Source: Actinomycetota bacterium
GTDB lineage: Bacteria > Actinomycetota > Acidimicrobiia > Acidimicrobiales > Ilumatobacteraceae
Assembly: GCA_029978335.1 (NCBI GenBank)
Contig: JAPOJQ010000003.1
Span: 51,675-115,674 of the forward strand
DNA: 64,000 nt
Reading direction: 5' to 3'
Positions 18,746 through 26,439 of this stretch are shown here, in pieces. Made by a program: the position numbers and the translations under genes. Position 1 is the stretch's first letter. Every line of letters begins with the position of its first letter. The notes beneath the pieces were generated by a model. It did not search any database. It was not told the origin of the DNA and saw only the letters and a program-made list of their open reading frames with translations.

Positions 18746-20881
18746 GTGAACAGTCCGGATCCGCTCTCGCGGACGGTGACGGACATCGTCCGAGCGAACC
18801 TGCTCACGCCGATCAACGCTGTGCTCGCCGTCTTGGCGGGGCTGGTGCTGGTGGCCGGCAGCCCGAAGGACGCGCTCTTCGCCGGCGTCATTATCGCCAA
18901 CAGCGGCATCGGCATCATCCAAGAGTTGCGCGCCAAGCGCATTCTCGATTCGCTTCGAGTCCTCACCGCTCCTATTGCCCGCGTGCGGCGCCACGACGGT
19001 GTCGACGACGTCGCACTCGACCTACTTGACGTCGGCAACATCATCGAGGTTCGATCCGGCGATCAGATTCCCGCTGACGGTGATGTCGTCGAGTCACATC
19101 AACTCGACATCGATGCCTCGTTACTCACCGGCGAGGCCGATCCCATCGCCGTCAGCACTGGTGATCACGTCATGTCGGGCGCAACGGTGATCGCCGGTAC
19201 CGGGGCGATTCGCGTCACTGCAGTCGGGGCCGAGGGCTACGCCGCCCGGCTGACGGCTGAAGCTCGTCGCTTCGCCCTCGTCGATTCACCGTTACGAAAC
19301 GACATCAACCGCATCGTGACCACCGTCGGCGTTGCGATGGTGCCGATCGGCATGATCTTGGCCCTCAGCCAACTGCTGCGCACCGATGCCAACTGGCAGA
19401 CGTCGCTCATTGGCACCGTCGCTGGTCTGGTCGGCATGGTGCCCGAAGGACTCGTGCTGTTGACAAGCGTCGCCTTCGCAGTTGGCGTGGTTCGACTCGG
19501 TCGACGTCGCTGCCTCGTCCAAGAACTTCCTGCGATTGAGGTGCTCGCCAGGGTCGATGTGCTCTGCGTCGACAAGACCGGCACGATCACCAGCGGCAAC
19601 ATGAGGCTCGTCGACATCGAGGAGTTCGAAGACGGTGCGACGGCGACGTTGGCAGCCATCGCCGCTGCCGATCCCGATCCCAACATCACGATGCGGGCGA
19701 TCGCTACCGCACTGCACGCTGACGCTCCGGCGGAGGTCGTCGATCGTCAGCCATTCTCATCGGCGAAGCGGTCCTCGACCGTCGTTCTCATCGATGGTTC
19801 ACGTTGGACACTCGGCGCTCCCGAACCTGGCGATGCTGCAGTGCAACGTCACACGATGCTCGGACGACGAGTGCTCACACTCGACCACGATGAGCGTCGC
19901 GCCGCACTCGTCATTCTCGACGATGAGATCAGACCCGACGCTCCAACCACCCTCGCCTGGTTCGCCGATCAAGGTGTTGCCGTTCGGGTGTTGTCAGGTG
20001 ACGACCAGGCGACCGTCACCGCCATTGCTCAACGCGCTGGTATCGACCCTGGGCCAGACGACGATCCCGCCGTTCTCGGCCGGGTTGATCCACGTCGCAA
20101 ACGCGACCTCGTCCACGAGTTGCAGACGGCAGGTCATACCGTCGCCATGACCGGCGATGGCGTCAACGATGTGCTGGCGCTCAAAGCGGCTGACTGCGGC
20201 ATCGCGATGGCGTCGGGCGCTGAGGCCACTCGTGCCGTCGCTCAACTCGTCATGCTCGACTCGGACTTCGCTGCGCTGCCAGGCGTTGTCGAAGAGGGAC
20301 GGCGCGTCATCAACAACATCGAACGCGTCGCCAGCCTGTTCTTAGCCAAAACCACGTACTCGCTTGTGCTGTCGACCGTGGTGGCGATCATCGGCTCGAC
20401 CTATCCCCTCCGACCGATTCATCTCACGCTGCTCAGTTGGTTCACGATTGGGATCCCCGCAACCGTGCTAGCACTCGAACCCGACACGGGTCTCGTACGC
20501 ACCGGATTTCTTCGCCGGGTGTTGAACCGTGCCGTGCCCGCTGGCGTTGCGATCGCATTCGCGATCGTCATCATCGACGCCGTCGTCGGCGGGACGGCAC
20601 CAGTACTTGGCGCAGGATTCATCGCGTTGAGCCACCTGGCGATCGTGGCAAGCCCACTGACGCCGCGTCGGCTCTCACTCGTCGCTACCACCGTCATTGG
20701 ATTCATCGCAATGGTCGAAATCGGCCCGTTCCGTCGACTCTTCGAACTCGAGATCGTCCGGGGGACCGATCTGGTTATCACTCTTGCGGTCGTAGGACTA
20801 GCCTCCACGGGGCTATGGCTCGTCAATCGCGTAACACGACTTCGCCATCACTCTCGTATGGGGATGCGCGCGATGCACTGA
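18746..20881 (+). CDS. CtpE-like P-type cation-transporting ATPase
   Basis: 711-aa P-type ATPase. The actuator motif is LTGEADP, the M4 ion-site motif VPEGLVLLTS, phosphorylation Asp276 is in DKTGTITSG and the hinge is MTGDGVNDVLALKAADCG, with hydrophobic segments on both sides. The PEGL motif and overall pattern match mycobacterial CtpE, reported as a calcium transporter. The track's GTG 18719 lies within the tRNA; a stop codon is just upstream in frame, so GTG 18746 is the first start clear of the tRNA. Homologues carry extra N-terminal residues before the TVxxIVRAN helix, so this copy begins unusually close to that helix. The stop lies inside the TetR gene. Confidence 0.88.
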   Translation: MNSPDPLSRTVTDIVRANLLTPINAVLAVLAGLVLVAGSPKDALFAGVIIANSGIGIIQELRAKRILDSLRVLTAPIARVRRHDGVDDVALDLLDVGNIIEVRSGDQIPADGDVVESHQLDIDASLLTGEADPIAVSTGDHVMSGATVIAGTGAIRVTAVGAEGYAARLTAEARRFALVDSPLRNDINRIVTTVGVAMVPIGMILALSQLLRTDANWQTSLIGTVAGLVGMVPEGLVLLTSVAFAVGVVRLGRRRCLVQELPAIEVLARVDVLCVDKTGTITSGNMRLVDIEEFEDGATATLAAIAAADPDPNITMRAIATALHADAPAEVVDRQPFSSAKRSSTVVLIDGSRWTLGAPEPGDAAVQRHTMLGRRVLTLDHDERRAALVILDDEIRPDAPTTLAWFADQGVAVRVLSGDDQATVTAIAQRAGIDPGPDDDPAVLGRVDPRRKRDLVHELQTAGHTVAMTGDGVNDVLALKAADCGIAMASGAEATRAVAQLVMLDSDFAALPGVVEEGRRVINNIERVASLFLAKTTYSLVLSTVVAIIGSTYPLRPIHLTLLSWFTIGIPATVLALEPDTGLVRTGFLRRVLNRAVPAGVAIAFAIVIIDAVVGGTAPVLGAGFIALSHLAIVASPLTPRRLSLVATTVIGFIAMVEIGPFRRLFELEIVRGTDLVITLAVVGLASTGLWLVNRVTRLRHHSRMGMRAMH

Positions 20882-21531
20882 TCGATGCAACTGCACGCGA
20901 ACTCGCCTCAAAAGGCCCGCGTGGGGTGGTTCTCGCCGACATCTGTACCGAACTCGACCTGTCGCCAGCGCTCGTCAACTACCACTTCGGCAATCGAGAC
21001 GTGTTGCTCGCCGAAGCGGTCGCCACCGCCCACCGGCGCCTCGTCGATGACATGAACGAGATCACCTTGCGTCCGCATGCGACCGCTGAGGATCAGTTCC
21101 GTGCTCGATTCGACTTCCGTTTTGATTGGACCCGTGATCATCCGGGTATCGATTCGATGCTCAACTACACGCACGTGCTCGACCCATCGGGAGCGGTGCT
21201 CTCCACTGAATTCCAAGAGCGCATCGGCCAGACGACATCAGATGACATGGCTGGTCTCGCGACGTGTGTGGCAGCGCTCTACCACGGCCACCCGATGACC
21301 GAACTTATCGGAGGCGATCACCCGCTCTTTCGACCTGAGTTTGCCGATGTGACGGCATATGTCGCGCTGTCTGCGCTCGGCGCTGCAACGTTCCTCACAG
21401 GCAACCACCCCGGTTCAACGCCCCTGGCCGCCCAATTTCCTGCGCTGATCGCCTCCCTGCGCGATGACTTCACCACCAGACTCATGGATGCCGTCCGATC
21501 CCAACTCGCACCGCTCAAGGAGTCCAAATGA
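20815..21531 (+). CDS. TetR-family transcriptional regulator
   Basis: 238-aa TetR-type repressor. The N-terminal helix-turn-helix is LIDATARELASKGPRGVVLADICTELDLSPALVNYHFGNRDVLL, about residues 20-64, with the usual YHFxNRDxLL end. The rest is a helical ligand-binding domain of unknown ligand. The ATG at 20815 overlaps the ATPase gene by 67 bp. No better start lies between there and the HTH, so the overlap is probably real; the first 17 residues look disordered. It is coupled by ATGA to a GDP-fucose synthase gene. Confidence 0.88.
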   Translation: MARQSRNTTSPSLSYGDARDALIDATARELASKGPRGVVLADICTELDLSPALVNYHFGNRDVLLAEAVATAHRRLVDDMNEITLRPHATAEDQFRARFDFRFDWTRDHPGIDSMLNYTHVLDPSGAVLSTEFQERIGQTTSDDMAGLATCVAALYHGHPMTELIGGDHPLFRPEFADVTAYVALSALGAATFLTGNHPGSTPLAAQFPALIASLRDDFTTRLMDAVRSQLAPLKESK

Positions 21532-22505
21532 TCGACCGCAATGCACCCATCTATGTTGCAGGCCACCGAGGTCTCGTCGGTGCTGCCATTATCCGGCACC
21601 TTGAGGCCGAGGGCTTCACCAACATCTTGACGGCCACCCGTGATCAAGTCGATCTACGCGACCAGAGCGAAGTGTCGCACTGGTTCAAGGCGAATCGACC
21701 TCGCTACGTCTTCTTGGTCGCCGGCACCGTCGGCGGCATCTTGGCCAACAGCACCCGTCCAGCCGAATTCATCTACGACAACATGATGATCCACGGCACC
21801 GTGGTGCACTCTGCCCACGAGTCAGGCACCGAGAAGTTGCTGTACCTCGGCTCGTCGTGCATCTATCCACGTCACGCCACCCAGCCGATCACCGAGGACC
21901 AACTCCTCACCGGCCCGCTCGAACAAACCAACGAGTGGTACGCGATCGCAAAGATCGCCGGCATCAAGTTGTGTCAGGCGTATCGCCGGCAATACGGCAG
22001 CGACTTCATTTCGGCGATGCCAACCAACCTGTACGGCCCAGGCGACAATTTCGACCTCAATTCGAGTCATGTGATCCCGGCACTCATCCGCAAGTTTCAC
22101 GATGCGCGGGTTGAAGGTCGCAGCGAGGTTGAGGTGTGGGGAACGGGCTCGGCCTACCGAGAGTTCCTCCATGTCGACGACCTCGCCCGGGCATGCCTTT
22201 TCCTCTTGGAGAACTACAGCGACGACTCCCACATCAACGTCGGAACCGGCGTCGACCTGTCGATTCGTGAACTCGCCGAGACGATCCGGTCGATCGTGCA
22301 TCCCGAGGCAGAGATTCGATGGGACACTTCCAAGCCCGACGGCACCCCTCGCAAACTGCTTGATGTCAGCAAGTTGCGGAACCTCGGCTGGGACCCGACG
22401 GTGACGCTCGCCGAAGGCCTGCGCGACACGTACCAGTGGTTCTTAGACACCGAATCCGCTGGTGGTTCCCTGCGCGGGGTGGGCACGGCCACCTCGGCCG
22501 GTTAG
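21528..22505 (+). CDS. fcl: GDP-L-fucose synthase
   Basis: 325-aa extended short-chain dehydrogenase that epimerises and reduces GDP-4-keto-6-deoxymannose to GDP-L-fucose for surface polysaccharides. NADP site [16 protein letters not shown], the family-specific [21 protein letters not shown], the catalytic SSCIYP Ser and the YAIAK Tyr/Lys pair are all present, followed by [13 protein letters not shown]. The partner GDP-mannose 4,6-dehydratase gene is not in the window. The start overlaps the TetR stop (ATGA), an unexpected pairing of sugar biosynthesis with a TetR regulator. Confidence 0.93.
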   Translation: MIDRNAPIYVAGHRGLVGAAIIRHLEAEGFTNILTATRDQVDLRDQSEVSHWFKANRPRYVFLVAGTVGGILANSTRPAEFIYDNMMIHGTVVHSAHESGTEKLLYLGSSCIYPRHATQPITEDQLLTGPLEQTNEWYAIAKIAGIKLCQAYRRQYGSDFISAMPTNLYGPGDNFDLNSSHVIPALIRKFHDARVEGRSEVEVWGTGSAYREFLHVDDLARACLFLLENYSDDSHINVGTGVDLSIRELAETIRSIVHPEAEIRWDTSKPDGTPRKLLDVSKLRNLGWDPTVTLAEGLRDTYQWFLDTESAGGSLRGVGTATSAG

Positions 22506-22508
22506 GTT
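22503..22508 (+). promoter_or_regulatory. -10 element (TAGGTT) of the redox sigma gene
   Basis: TAGGTT overlaps the fcl stop codon and ends 7 bp before the GTG at 22516, suggesting a leaderless housekeeping-type promoter. A SigR-type GGAAT...GTT pair was looked for upstream and not convincingly found. Confidence 0.4.
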
Positions 22509-22515
22509 CCCAAAG

Positions 22516-23085
22516 GTGGCTGACCGTTCCCGTTTCGCCGAGGAGGCGATGGAATACGCACCGCAGTTGTACTCAGCTGCGCTTCGCATGACGCGGAACC
22601 GAGCCGACGCCGAAGACCTCGTCCAAGAGGCAATGCTGCGTGGTTTCCGCAGTTACGAAACCTTCACCGAAGGCACCAACCTGCGGGCCTGGCTCTTTCG
22701 CATTCTGACCAACGCCTACATCAATCGCTACCGAGCCAAGCAGCGTCGACCTGACGAGACTGATCTTGGCGAGGTCGAAGACCTCTTCTTGTACCGTCGG
22801 GTCGGTGGTCTTGAAGCGGCCGCAGCCTCGCTGTCAGCAGAAGATCAGTTCCTCGATCTCTTCACCGACGACGAAGTAAAGACCGCACTCGAAGACCTAC
22901 CGGAGAACTTCCGCCTGCCGGTCATCCTCGCCGACGTCGAGGGTTTCGCCTACAAAGAAATCGCCGACATGCTCGACATCCCGGTCGGAACTGTGATGTC
23001 TCGTCTCCATCGGGGAAGAAAAGCGATGCAACGTGCGTTATACGCCTACGCCGAGGAGCGAGGCCTGGTGGATCAGGCCGGTTGA
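22516..23085 (+). CDS. ECF sigma factor, SigR/SigH type
   Basis: 189-aa ECF sigma factor. Region 2 is [33 protein letters not shown], including the -10-reading helix. Region 4 is [41 protein letters not shown], with a helix-turn-helix for the -35. The sequence and the following zinc anti-sigma gene place it in the SigR/SigH group that responds to thiol oxidation in actinobacteria. GTG 22516 follows a -10 by 7 bp; the track's longer version lies within fcl. Confidence 0.92.
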   Translation: MADRSRFAEEAMEYAPQLYSAALRMTRNRADAEDLVQEAMLRGFRSYETFTEGTNLRAWLFRILTNAYINRYRAKQRRPDETDLGEVEDLFLYRRVGGLEAAAASLSAEDQFLDLFTDDEVKTALEDLPENFRLPVILADVEGFAYKEIADMLDIPVGTVMSRLHRGRKAMQRALYAYAEERGLVDQAG

Positions 23086-23091
23086 CACAAC

Positions 23092-23358
23092 ATGGCTGAC
23101 TGCAACGAAACACTCAAAGAACTCGAGCCCTACCTCGACGGAGAACTCTCCATCGAAGCGCGCGAGCACATCCACGGCCACCTCGACGGCTGCGCCGACT
23201 GCCAACAGGCGTACGAGTTTCACTTCGAACTCAAACAAGCGATCCGCCGTAAGGCAAGCAACGACGAGTTGCCGTCGAGCTTGTTACAACGCCTTGAGTT
23301 CTGCCTCCGAGAAGACTTCGACGGCGACGGCACTGTCGCTGGCGAGCCCACCGGTTAG
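23092..23358 (+). CDS. Zinc-binding anti-sigma factor, RsrA type
   Basis: 88-aa anti-sigma factor with the ZAS signature H-x3-C-x2-C (His30, Cys34, Cys37) in HGHLDGCADCQQ, plus Cys4 near the N-terminus as in RsrA/RshA. In the family, oxidation of these Cys residues expels zinc and frees the sigma factor. It lies 6 bp after the sigma gene, the standard sigR-rsrA order. A further Cys (LEFCLRED) sits in the C-terminal part. The stop codon TAG forms part of the -10 of the next small gene. Confidence 0.9.
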   Translation: MADCNETLKELEPYLDGELSIEAREHIHGHLDGCADCQQAYEFHFELKQAIRRKASNDELPSSLLQRLEFCLREDFDGDGTVAGEPTG

Positions 23359-23361
23359 ACT
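23356..23361 (+). promoter_or_regulatory. -10 element (TAGACT) of the 50-aa membrane protein
   Basis: TAGACT overlaps the anti-sigma stop codon and ends 6 bp before the ATG at 23368; no Shine-Dalgarno is present. Confidence 0.4.
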
Positions 23362-23367
23362 CAGCGC

Positions 23368-23520
23368 ATGCTCGCAGCGAACGTCTGGCACTGGTGGATC
23401 GGCGTCGTTCTCACCTTCGTTGGTGCCGGAACTGCGATTGGACTGGTTGCGGGCTATCTGAAGTCGGTGACCGCCCTCAAGCACCCGCTTGGGCGTCGCC
23501 AGCGCGACTCCGAGCTCTGA
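23368..23520 (+). CDS. Small single-pass membrane protein, 50 aa
   Basis: This ORF is too short for the supplied track. It reads MLAANVWHWWIGVVLTFVGA and ends HPLGRRQRDSEL: one hydrophobic helix from about residue 8 to 31, a Trp-rich start (WHWW) and a basic, probably cytoplasmic tail. It has a -10 element 6 bp before the ATG, fills the gap between the rsrA-like gene and tilS, and its last 32 bp overlap the tilS start. No function is recognised; the position suggests a membrane-associated accessory to the stress regulon or merely a conserved neighbour. Confidence 0.65.
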   Translation: MLAANVWHWWIGVVLTFVGAGTAIGLVAGYLKSVTALKHPLGRRQRDSEL

Positions 23521-24376
23521 CATCGACGACTACCTTCGCCGCTGCATCTTCCCGACCCCGGGGACTCACGTCGACTGTGCCTTTTCTGGCGGCGCCGACT
23601 CAAGCGCATTGCTGGTGCTCGCCGTAGCGGCTGGCCTTGACGTCACAGCTCATCACGTCAACCATCACCTTCGCCCCTCATCAACCTCGGAGGCCGAACA
23701 CGCTGAGCGAATCGCTGTATCCATCGGCGTGGCGTTCGTCGTCCACCATGTCGAACCCGGCGCCGGCCCGAATCTCGAAGCCCGTGCCCGCGACGCCCGC
23801 CAGCACATCCTTCCGACGGGGGCGCTCACCGGTCACACCGCCGATGATCAGGCTGAAACACTGCTCATCCGGCTCTTGCGTGGAGCAGGAAGTACCGGAC
23901 TCAGCGCCATCGAACCGGGCCCCACGCACCCACTGCTCGCCTTGCGACGCAGCGACACCGAAGCCATCTGCGCTGATCACGGGATCACACCAGTGGCCGA
24001 CCCATCGAATACCGACCCTGCATTCTGGAGAAATCGAGTCCGCAACGAGCTGATCCCCCTGCTCGCCAACATCGCCGGGCGTGATCCCGTGCCTGTCCTC
24101 CATCGCACCGCCGATCTCCTCCGTGATGATGACCAGTTCCTCGATCGACTCGCCGAGGCGCTCGATCCGACCGATGCTCGGGCGGTGGCGAACGCCGATC
24201 CCGTGATTGCCCGCCGCGCCCTGCGCCAGTGGCTCGCCGTCGATGGCTACCCACCTGATCTCGCAGCCATCGAACGGGTGCTCGCCGTCGCCAAGGGCGA
24301 CATCGTGGCCTGTGAGATTGCCGGCGGTCGCCGAATCGCCCGAAAGGGTCAACGCCTGCGGGTTGAACACGAGTAG
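23489..24376 (+). CDS. tilS: tRNA(Ile)-lysidine synthase
   Basis: 295-aa PP-loop ATPase that converts C34 of the CAU-anticodon tRNA-Ile to lysidine. The ATP motif is AFSGGADSSALLVLA, followed by VTAHHVNHHLRPSS, GHTADDQAETLLIRLLRGAG (the family HTADDQ signature) and NRVRNELIPLLANI. It is a short TilS with a reduced C-terminal region, as often in actinobacteria. No ATG or GTG precedes the PP-loop in frame, so TTG 23489 inside the small membrane-protein gene is the apparent start. Confidence 0.92.
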   Translation: MGVASATPSSDIDDYLRRCIFPTPGTHVDCAFSGGADSSALLVLAVAAGLDVTAHHVNHHLRPSSTSEAEHAERIAVSIGVAFVVHHVEPGAGPNLEARARDARQHILPTGALTGHTADDQAETLLIRLLRGAGSTGLSAIEPGPTHPLLALRRSDTEAICADHGITPVADPSNTDPAFWRNRVRNELIPLLANIAGRDPVPVLHRTADLLRDDDQFLDRLAEALDPTDARAVANADPVIARRALRQWLAVDGYPPDLAAIERVLAVAKGDIVACEIAGGRRIARKGQRLRVEHE

Positions 24377-24379
24377 AGT
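24374..24379 (+). promoter_or_regulatory. -10 element (TAGAGT) overlapping the tilS stop
   Basis: TAGAGT begins with the tilS stop codon and lies 10 bp before the ATG of a 9-codon reading frame that leads into the phosphatase-like gene. Confidence 0.4.
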
Positions 24380-24389
24380 GCAATCCGGT

Positions 24390-24416
24390 ATGAATGAGCC
24401 CGTGAGCGCCCCATGA
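24390..24416 (+). CDS. Possible 8-aa leader peptide (uORF)
   Basis: ATG AAT GAG ... CCA TGA encodes MNEPVSAP. Its stop overlaps the ATG of the next gene as ATGA, the arrangement used for translational coupling throughout this window. It is the first ATG after the TAGAGT -10. It could be a chance frame; its interest is positional. Confidence 0.35.
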   Translation: MNEPVSAP

Positions 24417-24922
24417 TGCCCGCAAAACTGCGCGGGAAATGGGCCCTTGGCATCCAGCCGCGCAATTTCACGTGGATTCTGAAGGACAAATTGGCGATCT
24501 GTGAACGCCCCGGCGGCTTCGGTGACAGCCATCGACGGGTCCGACGCCAAGAAGAGATCATCTGGATTCGTGAAAACGGCTTCAACTACGTGATCTCGGT
24601 GATCCAGGCACCGCACAATCTCCACAACTACGAAGAGCTCGGGCAGCCGTACCGCCATCGTCCAGTACGCACCGACGACATCGACGCCTGGCTCGGATCG
24701 TTCTACCGCGAGATCAACGACCTCATTCGTGCCGGGCAACGAGTGCTCATTCACGGCGAAGAGCTCGGTGATCGTGTGGTGGGCATCATGGGTGGCTACA
24801 TCCGCTGGACGGGCCTCATCGAAGATCCAACCGAAGCGATCACGATGACCGAACAACTCACGGGACGCAAACTCGACCCGTTCGCACGCGGTGTCATCAT
24901 GCGGGCACACGAACTCCGCTGA
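24413..24922 (+). CDS. Dual-specificity-phosphatase-like protein lacking the catalytic Cys
   Basis: 169 aa. The middle reads FNYVISVIQAPHNLHNYEELG then QRVLIHGEELGDRVVGIMGGYIRWTGL, which follows the dual-specificity phosphatase core: a strand ending in the HCx5R loop and a helix after it. The expected Cys is Gly115 while His114 and Arg121 remain. If the fold assignment is right, it cannot form the phosphocysteine intermediate and would be a phospho-binding pseudophosphatase. The N-terminal half has FTWILKDKLAICERPGGFG and a very basic SHRRVRRQEEI. It follows tilS and precedes a renalase-like flavoprotein; no partner kinase is adjacent. The fold assignment is by eye and moderately sure. Confidence 0.55.
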   Translation: MMPAKLRGKWALGIQPRNFTWILKDKLAICERPGGFGDSHRRVRRQEEIIWIRENGFNYVISVIQAPHNLHNYEELGQPYRHRPVRTDDIDAWLGSFYREINDLIRAGQRVLIHGEELGDRVVGIMGGYIRWTGLIEDPTEAITMTEQLTGRKLDPFARGVIMRAHELR

Positions 24923-24923
24923 C

Positions 24924-25871
24924 ATGCTCGACGCGATCGTCGTCGGGGCCGGGCTCTCAGGACTCGTCGCCGCTCGCACCCTGCGCGACGCTGGACGCTC
25001 TGTCACCGTCTTCGATAAGGGCCGTTCCGTCGGTGGCCGCTTAGCGACCCGACGCATCGGCGATGCCCGGCTCGATCATGGCGCGCAATTCATGACGGTT
25101 CGCTCGGACACCTTCGCAGCTCAGATGCACGACTGGTCTGAGCGAGGCCTTGCCACCGTGTGGTGCCACGGATTCGGCGATGGCGATGGCCATCCGCGCT
25201 GGGTTGGAACACACGGCATGAACGCGCTCGCGAAAGACCTTGCCGTCGGACTTGACGTCGCGGTCGATCACCTGGTGTTCTCATGCACCTGGGAACATGA
25301 CCACTGGGTCGTCACGATCGACGACGGCCAACGCCACGAATGCCAGGTGCTGGTGCTCACGGCTCCAGTTCCCCAGTCGTTCTCGATGGTCTTCGAAACC
25401 GTTGAGCTTCCGAGAGCAATGATGGCGAGCGATCCGCATCGCACCGTCTGCCTTCTCGCCGTGCTCGATCGACCATCGCTGATCCCGAGCCCTGGTGGAC
25501 TGCCGGATCCGAACGACGACGTGAGCTTCATCGCGGACAACGCCGCAAAGGGCATTTCCCCCGTTCCTGCGATCACGTTGCACGCCTCGCCGACGTGGAG
25601 TCGCGATCACTGGAACGACGAGGATCTCGGCGAACAACTCATCGACCTCGCCCACCCATGGATCGGCACTGCGCACATCGTCGAATCTCACGTGAAGAAG
25701 TGGCGACTCGCCACCCCGACCGCGATCTGGCCCGAGCCGTATTGGAGCGACACCGACCATCGACTCGTGCTGGCAGGTGATGCCTTCGCCGGCCCACGGG
25801 TTGAAGCCGCTCACGACTCAGGGCTTGCTGCTGGACGCGCCGCCGTCAGCTTGTGCACACCACATCGGTGA
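24924..25871 (+). CDS. FAD-dependent oxidoreductase, renalase/amine-oxidase-like
   Basis: 315-aa flavoprotein. The N-terminal FAD-binding fold is AIVVGAGLSGLVAARTLRDAG followed by FDKGRSVGGRLATRR, and the second FAD motif DHRLVLAGDAFAGPRVEAAHDSGLAAG is at the C-terminus. DHGAQFMTVRS after the Rossmann fold is the bacterial renalase-like pattern (oxidation of reduced-nicotinamide isomers in characterised members). Substrate not proven. ATG 24924 is 1 bp after the previous stop. The last 26 bp overlap the convergent gene. Confidence 0.85.
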   Translation: MLDAIVVGAGLSGLVAARTLRDAGRSVTVFDKGRSVGGRLATRRIGDARLDHGAQFMTVRSDTFAAQMHDWSERGLATVWCHGFGDGDGHPRWVGTHGMNALAKDLAVGLDVAVDHLVFSCTWEHDHWVVTIDDGQRHECQVLVLTAPVPQSFSMVFETVELPRAMMASDPHRTVCLLAVLDRPSLIPSPGGLPDPNDDVSFIADNAAKGISPVPAITLHASPTWSRDHWNDEDLGEQLIDLAHPWIGTAHIVESHVKKWRLATPTAIWPEPYWSDTDHRLVLAGDAFAGPRVEAAHDSGLAAGRAAVSLCTPHR

Positions 25872-26439
25872 TCGCCTCATCGACCACGGACCACCACGAC
25901 ACCATCTCCTCGCCGCGGTCGGCAAGCATCTCGATAAACGACGCGTACTCGGTGTCGCATCGCCGGGTGAACACGTCAGCGTGCGGCACCAACAGGCCGT
26001 TTGCGAGCAGCGCCCGATCACCATCGAATCCGACCACCGCCGGCATCTCGACGTGTTCACCATCGTTCAATAGTGGAGCGATCTCAAACCACACGACCGC
26101 CTCGCCAAGAAGATCAGCAAACAGCACGCAGTCGCCAACTCGCCGCAGGATCGTCGAACACCGGTCAACCCCCGGCGTGCCCTCAACAATCGTGACCGCC
26201 CGACGATCATCGACGGTCAACACCGACGTCGATGCCGCAACACCATCTGACACCACAAACGCCACGGGATCGAAGCGTTCGATCATCGTCACCAGATCGA
26301 TGCGACGCGTGAATTCCGCCGCAACGCTCGGTGCCTCAACCGTCGATGTCTCGCCACTCGTCACGCGACCGACCACCAGAAACGACCCGATCACCGCCAG
26401 CACGGCGGCGACGAAACGGAGCGAGAACAGCTCTCTCAC
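25846..26439 (-). CDS. Hypothetical membrane-anchored or secreted protein
   Basis: 197 aa, not recognised. The N-terminus MRELFSLRFVAAVLAVIGSFLVVGRV is a basic stretch plus one hydrophobic helix, a signal anchor or signal peptide without a clear cleavage site. The rest (about 30-197) is a soluble domain with alternating strands (FVVSDGVAAS, AVTIVEGT, DCVLFADLLGEAVVWF) and Cys at about 94, 104, 181 and 195, possibly disulfides outside the cell. It overlaps the SDR gene upstream by 4 bp and is therefore the last gene of the FtsK-like-SDR operon. Confidence 0.75.
   Translation of the reverse strand: MRELFSLRFVAAVLAVIGSFLVVGRVTSGETSTVEAPSVAAEFTRRIDLVTMIERFDPVAFVVSDGVAASTSVLTVDDRRAVTIVEGTPGVDRCSTILRRVGDCVLFADLLGEAVVWFEIAPLLNDGEHVEMPAVVGFDGDRALLANGLLVPHADVFTRRCDTEYASFIEMLADRGEEMVSWWSVVDEAITDVVCTS

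Noticed and set aside
22480-22516. SigR-type autoregulatory promoter (GGAAT...GTT) before the sigma gene
   Set aside because: Only loose partial matches could be made, while a good TAGGTT -10 explains the start.
23681-25057. 458-aa ORF antisense to tilS and the two following genes
   Set aside because: It spans three good plus-strand genes and shows no motif; treated as a shadow.
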